A stretch of DNA of 64,000 nt from JAVJRN01 sp040218415 (GTDB taxonomy: Bacteria > Bacteroidota > Bacteroidia > Cytophagales > Cyclobacteriaceae): positions 1-64,000 of the forward strand of contig JAVJRN010000009.1 in the NCBI GenBank assembly GCA_040218415.1. The letters are read 5' to 3'. Below are positions 17,421 through 25,999 of the stretch, piece after piece. Under the pieces are notes generated by a model. The model did no database searches. It was not told the DNA's origin and was given only the letters and a program-made list of their open reading frames with translations. Every line of letters starts with the position of its first letter. Within the stretch, counting starts at the first letter, position 1. The position numbers and the translations under genes are program-made.

Positions 17421-17811
17421 TTATTTGAATTATTCTTTTACTGTGAGCAAACAAGTATTGAACAAAGTTATCTATATTCTTCACTAGAAAAGGGGTAATT
17501 AATCGAATCTCGTTGGTGGTATTTTGTGAAATTGAGCATTAGAAAGATGAAAACTTAACAGTTATCCAACTTGCTTTATCCACTCTTCCTTTCGATTCAT
17601 AATGTCTGTCAGAATAGGTCTCATTGCTTCGAAAGTATGGCAAGACAGCAACAATTACTCTGTTGAGATATCTATGTCATTTCGATAAGGACACACGCGT
17701 TTTGTGAAAAGAACGAACTAATTTAAGAACGAATAAATAAAAAAAACCTGCTCCATCATAAAATAGAGCAGGTTCGATTTCGTAAATGTCTTATTAGAAT
17801 AAGAAAGTACC
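17421..17811. other. Intergenic region containing one terminator
   Basis: A gap of 391 bases upstream of the VF530 gene. Apart from the terminator of the M28 peptidase gene at 17737-17775, I see no gene, promoter box or repeat that I could support. Confidence 0.5.
17737..17775 (-). terminator. Intrinsic terminator of the M28 peptidase gene
   Basis: On the minus strand AACCTGCTC, a 12-base loop and GAGCAGGTT form a 9-bp perfect stem (arms 17745-17753 and 17766-17774) followed by a T-run. It lies about 40 bases past the peptidase stop. Confidence 0.85.
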
Positions 17812-19437
17812 TTAATCCTCTCTGATCGATTTAAATTCAGAACCTTCTTTCCATTTTGGCCACATGTCCGTATTATTTGCCAGTTCCATTCCCATTTGAT
17901 AAAAAACCTCAGCATCTTGAAGTATTCCTCCAAATTTCCATTTTGCAGCATCAAACTCATCAGCTGGTCTGTGGTATTTGTTTTCCAAATAATCTTGCTG
18001 CATCTTTTCTATATAGGCTACTCCCCCATTGGTGGCTTCATAAGCGCCACTCGCAAACATGGCCGGAATACCAATTTTGGCAAACTGAAAATGGTCTGAT
18101 CTAAAGAAATAACCTTTACCAGGGTCTTGATCTGGAAATATATATCTGCCTTGTGCCTCGACATATTTTTTAGCCAGATCATCCAACTCCGACTGACCAT
18201 AACCTACTACGGTAAAGTCTTTCATCAATCCATAATAGTTCAATCCATCAATGTTGATATTCGCCACAGACTTTTTGGGATCGTAAATTGGGTTTTCACC
18301 GTAATATTTCGACCCTAGCAAGCCTTGTTCTTCGGCAGTCACTGCCAAAAATACCACTGACCTTTTAGGTTTTGGTTGTTGGGACATGGCTTTGGCTATG
18401 GCCAAAATCGCTGCAGTACCGGAAGCATTGTCATGCGCACCATTGTAGATACTGTCGCCATTAATCTCAGGTCCTACGCCCATGTGATCCCAATGAGCGG
18501 TGTAAATCACCACTTCTTCTGGTTTCTCGGCACCTTCTATTTTGGCAATCACATTTTTAGATACATCTTTTTTAATGCCATTTTGAACGGATACGGAAGC
18601 TTTCAAACCTAAGGAAAAAGGCTTAAACCCTTTCGTTCTGGCTTTTTCCACATATCCTTTCATGTCCACTTTTGAAGCTTCAAATATCTTTATAGCAGCA
18701 TCTCGCGTTAACCAACCATTAATTTTTGGTTTAAACTGACCTTCGGCCTGATCTAAATAAAGACTCGCGCCTGACCAGCCATTTTGCACCACTAACCAAG
18801 GATATCCAGCTGGCGCTGTTTCATGAATGATAAAAATACCATCTGCTCCTTGGCGGGCAGCTTCTTCATATTTGTAAGTCCATCGACCATAATATGTCAT
18901 GGTTTGGCCTTTGAAAAAAGTACTGTCGCCCGATCCAAAACCAGGATCGTTGACCAGTACAACCACTGTTTTACCTTTCACGTCCAAACCCGCATAATCA
19001 TCCCAGCCATATTCCGGAGCTACGACACCATAACCGGCAAATACCAGCTCTGAGGCATTCAATTCAGATTTTTCAACCACTCGCTCGGTAATCGCCACAA
19101 AGTCTTTGGCTCGGTTCAAAACAACTTTTTTGCCATTTCCATTGATCGTCATTGTCTCAGAAGGTAACGCATCAAGCTCCACCATAGGCACTTCCTGAAA
19201 GTAGCTATCTCCATTTCCTGGCTTCAGACCCATTGATTTAAATTCATTTTCAAGATAAGCCAGTGTTTTAACTTCACCTTCAGTAAAAGGCTTCCTTCCC
19301 AGATAATCGTCAGAAGCCAATGTTTTAATGTGTTTGGCTATGAGCACCGTATCTACCATGGGTTGATCTACTGGCTGTTCCGTGGCTGGTTGACAAGCAA
19401 AACCAATGATTAAAAAGAGATAAGCAAAATGTTTCAT
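17812..19437 (-). CDS. M28 family zinc aminopeptidase, lipoprotein
   Basis: A 541-residue exported peptidase. The signal peptide ends in a lipobox with C15 (IIGFAC), so it is probably anchored in a membrane. A PA-type insert (about 130-260) precedes the catalytic part. The zinc-site stretches are TAHWDHMG, GAHDNASGTA, the general-base pair in TAEEQGLLGS and the late histidine in FRSDHFQF. Length and layout fit Bacteroidota M28 lipoproteins that trim peptides outside the cytoplasm. It is a single gene with its own terminator. Confidence 0.9.
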   Translation of the reverse strand: MKHFAYLFLIIGFACQPATEQPVDQPMVDTVLIAKHIKTLASDDYLGRKPFTEGEVKTLAYLENEFKSMGLKPGNGDSYFQEVPMVELDALPSETMTINGNGKKVVLNRAKDFVAITERVVEKSELNASELVFAGYGVVAPEYGWDDYAGLDVKGKTVVVLVNDPGFGSGDSTFFKGQTMTYYGRWTYKYEEAARQGADGIFIIHETAPAGYPWLVVQNGWSGASLYLDQAEGQFKPKINGWLTRDAAIKIFEASKVDMKGYVEKARTKGFKPFSLGLKASVSVQNGIKKDVSKNVIAKIEGAEKPEEVVIYTAHWDHMGVGPEINGDSIYNGAHDNASGTAAILAIAKAMSQQPKPKRSVVFLAVTAEEQGLLGSKYYGENPIYDPKKSVANINIDGLNYYGLMKDFTVVGYGQSELDDLAKKYVEAQGRYIFPDQDPGKGYFFRSDHFQFAKIGIPAMFASGAYEATNGGVAYIEKMQQDYLENKYHRPADEFDAAKWKFGGILQDAEVFYQMGMELANNTDMWPKWKEGSEFKSIRED

Positions 19438-19660
19438 TGTTATAGGTCTAGTTTAAGAAGTCGCAAAATTGCGAAAATCTATCCAATAACCCTAAACTCA
19501 ATTGTTTCGAAGCTACTATGATAAGATTCACTTGGTTTGAATAAGCATTCCAACTGAATTATGCTTTCTTTCAATAAACAGGACTGACTCATTTTTTTAC
19601 GTCCATTGATTTTTGGTAACTTCACGATACATCCAACAACCATTTTATAACGACCGAAGA

Positions 19661-21313
19661 ATGAAACTCAAAAACCTATGCCTACTCACCATGATGAGCT
19701 TAGCCCTGACCTATTGTGCGGCTCCTCAGACCAACAAAGCTGAAAACCCAGTAGACGTAGCTGAAAGGCTGAGTATTTACAAATCGGTTAAACTCACGGC
19801 TGATATATCAACATTATCTGATGCCGAAAAAAAGATGATTCCTAAACTGATCCAAGCAGCCCAAATGATGGATGAACTGTTTTGGTTTGAAGCTTATGGA
19901 AAAAAGGATTCTCTACTTGGTGCTTTGACAAGCGAGGTAGCTCAAAAATTCACCAAGATAAATTACGGCCCTTGGGATCGATTGAACAACAACGAGCCAT
20001 TCATTAAAGGCGTTGGGGCGAAACCTCTTGGAGCCAATTTTTATCCAAAGGACATGACTAAGGAAGAGTTTGACCAAGCAGATCTTGACGATAAAAAAAG
20101 CCAGTATACTTTTCTAAGACGGGATGAAAGCGGAGCGCTCATGACTATTCCTTATCGCGAAATGTTTCCTGATCAAATTAAAAAAGTAGCTGCACTTTTA
20201 AAGGAATGCGCAACAATTGCGGAAGATGCAGGACTAAAAAAATATCTCAATTTAAGAGCAGAAGCATTACTCACTGATGAATATCAAGCAAGTGATATGG
20301 CATGGATGGACATGAAATCCAATGGCATTGATGTCGTCATTGGGCCAATTGAAAACTATGAAGACGCTTTATTCAACTATAAATCTGCACATGAGGCCTA
20401 CGTGTTGATCAAAGACAAATCATGGAGCAAGCGCCTTGAAAAATACGCTTCACTCCTACCTGAGTTACAAAAAGGATTGCCAGTTGACGCAGCGTACAAA
20501 GCAGAAAAACCTGGCTCAAATGCTGATCTGAATGCTTACGACGTGGTGTACTACGCCGGAGACTGCAACTCGGGATCTAAAACAATCGCGATCAACTTAC
20601 CAAATGACGAAGAGGTACAATTGGCCAAAGGTTCGAGAAGGTTACAATTGAAAAATGCGATGCAGGCCAAATTTGACGAAATACTCGCACCCATAGCCGA
20701 CGAACTTATTGTGCCAGAGCAACGCTCTTTGGTTACCATGAATGCTTTTTTCAATAATACCATGTTTCATGAAGTGGCGCATGGTTTGGGCATTAAAAAC
20801 ACCATCGACGGCAAAGGAACAGTGCGCGATGCTTTATTGGAACATGGCTCGGCGTTGGAAGAAGGCAAAGCCGATGTACTTGGCCTTTATATGATTACAC
20901 AGCTACATGCCAAAGGAGAAATAGAAGGTAGTTTGGAGGAACATTATACCACATTTATGTCGAGTATTTTCAGATCCGTTCGATTTGGTGCAGCCAGTTC
21001 GCATGGAAAAGCAAACATGATTCGGTTTAACTTTTTTGAAGAAAAAGAAGCCTTTACCAGAACAGAAGAAGGAAAATATAAAGTGAATTTTGAGAAGATG
21101 AAGGCTGCCAGTAATGACCTTTCCGCATTGATCTTGAAATTACAAGGTGATGGCGATTATAAAGGAGTAGATGCTTTGGTGAAAGAAAAAGGTAAAATCG
21201 GCACCCAATTGCAAGCAGACTTAGACCGACTAAGCGAAATGAATATTCCTGTAGATGTGGTCTTTGAACAGGGCGTGGATGTTTTGGGACTAAGTGAAAA
21301 TGGTGCCGACTGA
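19661..21313 (+). CDS. M49-like (dipeptidyl peptidase III-type) zinc metallopeptidase, lipoprotein
   Basis: The frame is open from 19613, but the ATG at 19661 starts the signal peptide (MKLKNLCLLTMMSLALTYC, lipobox C19), giving a 550-residue lipoprotein. The catalytic region has FHEVAHGLG followed about 30 residues later by EEGKADVLG, the arrangement of two histidines and a downstream glutamate seen in M49 enzymes. True DPP III has the longer HEXXGH, so this belongs to the HExxH variant group. It probably removes dipeptides from extracytoplasmic peptides. It lies next to, and divergent from, the M28 lipoprotein peptidase. Confidence 0.78.
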   Translation: MKLKNLCLLTMMSLALTYCAAPQTNKAENPVDVAERLSIYKSVKLTADISTLSDAEKKMIPKLIQAAQMMDELFWFEAYGKKDSLLGALTSEVAQKFTKINYGPWDRLNNNEPFIKGVGAKPLGANFYPKDMTKEEFDQADLDDKKSQYTFLRRDESGALMTIPYREMFPDQIKKVAALLKECATIAEDAGLKKYLNLRAEALLTDEYQASDMAWMDMKSNGIDVVIGPIENYEDALFNYKSAHEAYVLIKDKSWSKRLEKYASLLPELQKGLPVDAAYKAEKPGSNADLNAYDVVYYAGDCNSGSKTIAINLPNDEEVQLAKGSRRLQLKNAMQAKFDEILAPIADELIVPEQRSLVTMNAFFNNTMFHEVAHGLGIKNTIDGKGTVRDALLEHGSALEEGKADVLGLYMITQLHAKGEIEGSLEEHYTTFMSSIFRSVRFGAASSHGKANMIRFNFFEEKEAFTRTEEGKYKVNFEKMKAASNDLSALILKLQGDGDYKGVDALVKEKGKIGTQLQADLDRLSEMNIPVDVVFEQGVDVLGLSENGAD

Positions 21314-21678
21314 AAAGCTTTTTCCTGAGAAGGATTAAACCTTAGTCTGATTTAGGAAAAGTGGGTATTCTTTTGGTTTACCAAAGAATTTTCATTGTCA
21401 TGAATTAAGTGCGTTTAATGGCGAACTCCAAGAGTTTGAACTTTCAAGCGATTCTTATGATTAGTATACAGACGAATCAATCTCGGGTTAAGGAAGTTTT
21501 AAAAACTGCTGGAAACTTAGAATTACATGGAATCAATGAGATCATTCATAATTGTGTGTCTGAAGATCAGCAGAGCCGAAAAAATAAGCTGTAAATAACA
21601 ACCCAAAGAGCAATAATAATTAATACATGCGAGGTAATCATCGATTGATTATCTTACACCGATTAAAATACGACAATA
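21314..21678. other. Intergenic region with weak hairpins
   Basis: This gap of 365 bases holds a hairpin at 21367-21389 (ATTCTTT/AAAGAAT plus GGT/ACC) followed by TTTTC, a weak candidate terminator for the M49-like gene. A 61-codon frame at 21409-21594 shows no family features and I do not call it a gene. Confidence 0.35.
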
Positions 21679-22869
21679 TTGAAATTTTCAGAATTCGGGC
21701 TTTCACCCAAATTACTTGAGGGCATTGATGCCATTGGATTTACCGATGCTACTCCAGTACAAGACGCTACTATTCCACTAATACTTGAGGGCAAAGACAT
21801 GATTGCTGCCGCTCAAACTGGAACTGGTAAAACCGCAGCATTTTTACTACCGATCATTCATAAAATTCTTAGCGACCCGGAAGACGGTAACATTAAGGCT
21901 TTAATCATCGTGCCAACCAGAGAGTTGGCCGTGCAGATAGATCAGCAGATGGAAGGGCTATCTTATTATACTTCTGTAAGTTCTATTGCCGTGTATGGCG
22001 GTGGAGATGGTCAATCTTTTGATCGAGAGAAAAAAGCTTTGACCGAAGGTGCCGATATTATCATCGGGACGCCCGGCAGATTGATGGCTCACCTGAACAT
22101 GAATTACGTCAAAATTCAGCAGCTCAAATATCTCATTCTCGATGAAGCCGATCGCATGCTCGACATGGGTTTCAATGAAGATATTATGAAAATCATAGGT
22201 TATATGCCTAAGGATAGACAATCCCTGCTCTTCTCTGCGACCATGCCGCCTAAAATAAGAATTTTGGCAAAAAAGATCCTAAAAGAAGATCCTGAAGAAA
22301 TAAACATCGCCATTTCAAAGCCAAATGAGCGCATTATTCAAGCAGCTTTTGTGGTATATGAGAATCAAAAAATACCATTAGTTGAACATATCCTAAGAGC
22401 TGATTGGCTCAGAAGTGTCATCGTGTTTTGTTCAACGAAGGACAGTACCAAACGACTCGCCAAAGAGCTTGCGAGTAAGAAATTTTCCGCAGAACAAATC
22501 CACTCAGATCTAGACCAAAAAGAGCGTGAAAACGTGCTCAACCGCTTTAAAAGCAGAAAGTTAACCACCTTGGTAGCTACGGATATCCTCTCCCGAGGTA
22601 TTGATATTGAGGACATTGATATTGTGATCAATTACGATGTGCCCAATGATGGGGAAGATTACATTCACAGAATTGGTAGAACTGCACGTGCAGCACGTAG
22701 AGGTGCCGCTTTCACTTTCGTTAGTGAAAAAGAGCAAGATAAACTACTCGTGATTGAAGAGCTACTTGGCAATCCTATTCCTAAAGCCAAAATTCCTCCG
22801 CATATTGGAGATGGACCAAAATATGCGCCAAGGCAAAGAAGGGGCAATCCAAAAGGTAGAAAAAGATAA
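21679..22869 (+). CDS. DEAD-box ATP-dependent RNA helicase (RhlE-like)
   Basis: A 396-residue helicase that begins at TTG. All motifs are present: the Q-motif (FTDATPVQDATIP, 21-33), AAQTGTGKT at 44-52, PTRELA, TPGRL, DEADRMLDMGF, SAT, VFCSTKDSTK, VATDILSRGID and HRIGRTARA. The tail is short and basic (APRQRRGNPKGRKR), probably for RNA binding. Typical roles are ribosome assembly or cold-stress RNA remodelling. The MutS-like gene starts 6 bases after its stop, so the two share a transcript. Confidence 0.9.
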   Translation: MKFSEFGLSPKLLEGIDAIGFTDATPVQDATIPLILEGKDMIAAAQTGTGKTAAFLLPIIHKILSDPEDGNIKALIIVPTRELAVQIDQQMEGLSYYTSVSSIAVYGGGDGQSFDREKKALTEGADIIIGTPGRLMAHLNMNYVKIQQLKYLILDEADRMLDMGFNEDIMKIIGYMPKDRQSLLFSATMPPKIRILAKKILKEDPEEINIAISKPNERIIQAAFVVYENQKIPLVEHILRADWLRSVIVFCSTKDSTKRLAKELASKKFSAEQIHSDLDQKERENVLNRFKSRKLTTLVATDILSRGIDIEDIDIVINYDVPNDGEDYIHRIGRTARAARRGAAFTFVSEKEQDKLLVIEELLGNPIPKAKIPPHIGDGPKYAPRQRRGNPKGRKR

Positions 22870-22875
22870 AACTGT

Positions 22876-24678
22876 ATGACGCATACAAGTACCAATCTCT
22901 ATGAAAAAGAGATTGCTGATATAAGCGCTATTTACGAGCAGTTTAAGAGGAAATCATCCAGTTTTTCATGGCTTAGAACAATTGCTTTTGTAATTACCGG
23001 ACTTACAACCTACTACTATTTTCAGAATTATGAATGGTATTTTGCTGTTGCGACTCTTGGTTCGCTGATCTCCTTCTTAGGTTTAATTTCCATTCAAAGA
23101 AAATTTCAATATCAAGCCGACCTAAATGCCACCAAACTCGACTTGTTGCAAGAAGAACTGAGCAGAGTTCGACTGGAATTAAGCAGTTTCGACGGTGGTG
23201 ATAGGTTTTCAGAAAATGAACACCCTTATGCTGATGATTTAGACGTTTTTGGAAAACATAGCTTATTTCAACTCATCAATCGATGTGAGATTGAAGATAG
23301 CAAGCGGGTCATGAGCCAATGGCTTAAAACACCAGCTTCTTTTAAAGAGGTAAATCTTCGACAAAAAGCGGTGATCAAACTTTCTGAAAAGCTCGATTGG
23401 CTCATTAGTTTTTCGGCTGTAGTTCGCTTATCTGTTCAAAAAAGAAAGAAAAATGATCCTAATGTTTCTTCAGAAGATATCAAAGTTTGGTCGAGTAGCA
23501 CGCTTGCTATAAAACTAACCAGTAGAAAATATCTGGCGTATGTACTCAGCTTAGTGACCATTTGTGTCATAGCCATTCTCTTTTATTATGACCTACCCTA
23601 CTTTTTTGGTCTACCCATATTAATCATTAACCTTATTTTCTTGAGCATTTCACTTCGTCAACTGAAAATTTCCGGAGCTGGGATAGATGGCTCAAAGTCG
23701 GTTTTAGATTCCTATGAAAAAGCGATTTCGGAAGTAACCAGTTTCGATATCGAGTCAGCATATTATAAGCAGTTAAAACAATCTTTGATTGAAACGAATG
23801 CGCTTGAATCAATCAAAGAGCTCAATGGTATAATTCACAGAATAAGTGGGCGCTCCAATATGCTGTATTTCATTATGAATATCATATTCCTTTTGGATGT
23901 TCATCTAATTATTGACTTGGAAAAATGGCGCAGAAAACACAGTAAAAATATCTCCACGTGGCTCGACACCATTCATCAAGTAGAGTGTTTAATCAGCTTA
24001 GCAGGCTATACCATCAATAAATCAAAACATTGCTTTCCCGAGCTTTCAGAAAAATCATTCCATTTTAAAGCGGAAAAATTAGGGCATCCTCTGATCTCGG
24101 ACAATGAAAAGGTAAGCAATGATTACACTATCGAACATCCGGGTGCTGTTGATATTCTCACAGGAAGTAACATGTCGGGAAAGTCAACTTTTCAACGAAC
24201 TGTTGGTGTAAATATGGTTTTAGCACAAACCGGAGCGCCTTGTGACGCAAAGTCAGTGAGCATAAGCCCATGCCTTGTCTTTACGAGCATGCGTACTAAA
24301 GATAACTTAGAAGAGCATACCAGTTCTTTTTATGCCGAGCTAAAAAGAATTCGCCTACTTTTAGATTTGGTCGAAAAAGAAAGTCCAATATTTTTTCTCT
24401 TGGATGAAATATTAAAAGGAACCAACTCGGAAGATCGGCACATCGGGGCAGTAGCGCTTGCCAAGCAATTAAGCAGCAAAAATGCTTTTGGAATTATATC
24501 AACCCACGACCTTAAACTAAGCGAAGTGGCTGCCGAAAACGAACAAATTCGTAATTTCAGCTTCAATAGTGAGATTGAAGGAGATAAAATTACTTTTGAT
24601 TACAAACTTACTAATGGTGTTTGTAAAAGCTTTAACGCCAGCCAACTGATGCGAAATATGGGCATATTGCCTGATTAA
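22876..24678 (+). CDS. Membrane-anchored MutS-like ATPase
   Basis: A 600-residue protein with two pairs of hydrophobic segments (about 33-72 and 218-262). A lever/clamp-like helical region follows, then a MutS-type ATPase: Walker A GSNMSGKST at 430-438, Walker B FFLLDEI at 506-512 and a THD loop. The N-terminal mismatch-recognition domain is absent. This architecture is common in Bacteroidota, but its job is unknown; it is unlikely to be classical mismatch repair. It is co-transcribed with the DEAD-box helicase. Confidence 0.85.
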   Translation: MTHTSTNLYEKEIADISAIYEQFKRKSSSFSWLRTIAFVITGLTTYYYFQNYEWYFAVATLGSLISFLGLISIQRKFQYQADLNATKLDLLQEELSRVRLELSSFDGGDRFSENEHPYADDLDVFGKHSLFQLINRCEIEDSKRVMSQWLKTPASFKEVNLRQKAVIKLSEKLDWLISFSAVVRLSVQKRKKNDPNVSSEDIKVWSSSTLAIKLTSRKYLAYVLSLVTICVIAILFYYDLPYFFGLPILIINLIFLSISLRQLKISGAGIDGSKSVLDSYEKAISEVTSFDIESAYYKQLKQSLIETNALESIKELNGIIHRISGRSNMLYFIMNIIFLLDVHLIIDLEKWRRKHSKNISTWLDTIHQVECLISLAGYTINKSKHCFPELSEKSFHFKAEKLGHPLISDNEKVSNDYTIEHPGAVDILTGSNMSGKSTFQRTVGVNMVLAQTGAPCDAKSVSISPCLVFTSMRTKDNLEEHTSSFYAELKRIRLLLDLVEKESPIFFLLDEILKGTNSEDRHIGAVALAKQLSSKNAFGIISTHDLKLSEVAAENEQIRNFSFNSEIEGDKITFDYKLTNGVCKSFNASQLMRNMGILPD

Positions 24679-24768
24679 TCAAGTTTGATCAACCACTGGG
24701 TTATTAGCTAAAATGTCCGGTCTATAACATTACCTTATAAGGAGTATGCGATGATCAACTCTTCCTTC

Positions 24769-24776
24769 TATCTTTG
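24769..24776 (+). promoter_or_regulatory. Bacteroidota -7 promoter box for thioredoxin
   Basis: TATCTTTG matches TAnnTTTG and lies 42 bases before the thioredoxin ATG. No clear -33 TTG is visible at the expected distance. Confidence 0.5.
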
Positions 24777-24818
24777 CGTTAGCTGATTGAACACATTGAA
24801 AATTTAAATTAAGAAAAT

Positions 24819-25145
24819 ATGTCAAAGCCAATTGAATTAACAGACAGCAACTTCGAAGCAGAAGTATTGAAATCAGATAAACCAGTTTTGGTTGATTTTT
24901 GGGCTGAATGGTGTGGCCCTTGTAAAATGATAGGACCAGTAGTTGAAGAGCTTGCTTCGGAATATGAAGGTAGAGCAGTAATAGGAAAAGTGGATGTTGA
25001 CAGTAATCCAGAAATTTCCGCAAAGTTTGGTATAAGATCTATCCCTACGTTATTGGTATTTAAAAATGGCGAAATAGTAGATAAGCAAATTGGCGCTGTG
25101 CCGAAAACTGTATTGAGCGAAAAGCTTGATGCGCAGGTAGCTTAA
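24819..25145 (+). CDS. trxA: Thioredoxin
   Basis: A 108-residue cytosolic thioredoxin. The active site is WCGPC (C32, C35), with D26 in VDFWAEWCGPC and the cis-proline loop IRSIPTL. Length and all core residues are canonical, so it should reduce protein disulfides using electrons from thioredoxin reductase, whose gene is not in the window. It is monocistronic with its own promoter box and terminator. Confidence 0.96.
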   Translation: MSKPIELTDSNFEAEVLKSDKPVLVDFWAEWCGPCKMIGPVVEELASEYEGRAVIGKVDVDSNPEISAKFGIRSIPTLLVFKNGEIVDKQIGAVPKTVLSEKLDAQVA

Positions 25146-25173
25146 AAGTTATTCAGGTTATAGAAATAACAAC

Positions 25174-25211
25174 AAAAGCCTTTTCAATTGATTTGAAAAG
25201 GCTTTTTTTTT
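25174..25211 (+). terminator. Intrinsic terminator of trxA
   Basis: AAAAGCCTTTTCAA, a short loop and a complementary TTGAAAAGGCTTTT arm, running into a T-tract. It lies about 30 bases past the trxA stop. Confidence 0.9.
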
Positions 25212-25278
25212 GAATTGAAGTTTAGCAAAATGCTTTTTGTTGAAATAAAGATTATTGGACGAAAAAGGTATTTTATGC

Positions 25279-25974
25279 TTAAATGTAATATTTGAGATTT
25301 TCTATTTCTTTAAAATTCACTGTACTCAACTTCTGAAATTCCCCTATAAAAGTTGAAGCTTTTTCTATTAACATTTCAAATCGCTTTCCAATAAATGAAG
25401 ATTTATCATATTGACCAGACGCTACAATAATATCATCAATTATTTTCGAATGACTTAACTTGATCGGTGAATCAGTGGCATTGATCAGTATTGTATTCTT
25501 ATTATTATGCTTAGAAATCATATAAGCCATCAACATGGAACTTACAGTTAGCTCCATATGGCCATTTACAAGCATACTTACATTTTGAGAACTTACAATC
25601 ATTTTATGAATCGTTTCAATGTCATCAAACTTGATCGATTTGGTAATCAAATTTATATTCTTCATATCTTTCATCCTGAATTGTAGATCTTCAATAAGCT
25701 CTAAGTCATCTCTATGATACAACATGAGCATTTCGCCTATTTCTTCAACATTGGCTGCTCCTACATTTATCATCATTTTTAACTGAACTATTGCTGCATC
25801 AAGTTCTATAGTGTCGCCATCTTCATTGAAAAAACTAACATTTCCTTCAACTCCCATATCATATAATTCCTTGGCAGTATGCTCATTTAATACGGTATCC
25901 AATAACATTGGCTTACCAAAATTTCCCTTTCCAATCAATGTGTTCCTTAAAGAAACATAGACTATCTGGCTCAT
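25279..25974 (-). CDS. Unrecognised soluble protein downstream of amt
   Basis: I do not recognise this 231-residue protein. It has no signal peptide or membrane segment. The first 75 residues alternate short strands with helices, and 75-231 are mostly helical, with one very hydrophobic stretch (LTVSSMLMAYMIS). It starts 25 bases after the ammonium transporter stop on the same strand, the place where glnK usually sits, but it does not resemble a PII protein. A role with the transporter is inferred from position only. Confidence 0.6.
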   Translation of the reverse strand: MSQIVYVSLRNTLIGKGNFGKPMLLDTVLNEHTAKELYDMGVEGNVSFFNEDGDTIELDAAIVQLKMMINVGAANVEEIGEMLMLYHRDDLELIEDLQFRMKDMKNINLITKSIKFDDIETIHKMIVSSQNVSMLVNGHMELTVSSMLMAYMISKHNNKNTILINATDSPIKLSHSKIIDDIIVASGQYDKSSFIGKRFEMLIEKASTFIGEFQKLSTVNFKEIENLKYYI

Positions 25975-25999
25975 ATCTTTTGTAATTTAAGTGTGATGA

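Noticed and set aside
21409..21594. A 61-codon frame in the gap before the DEAD-box helicase
   Set aside because: No recognisable motif, no start signal and ordinary intergenic composition.
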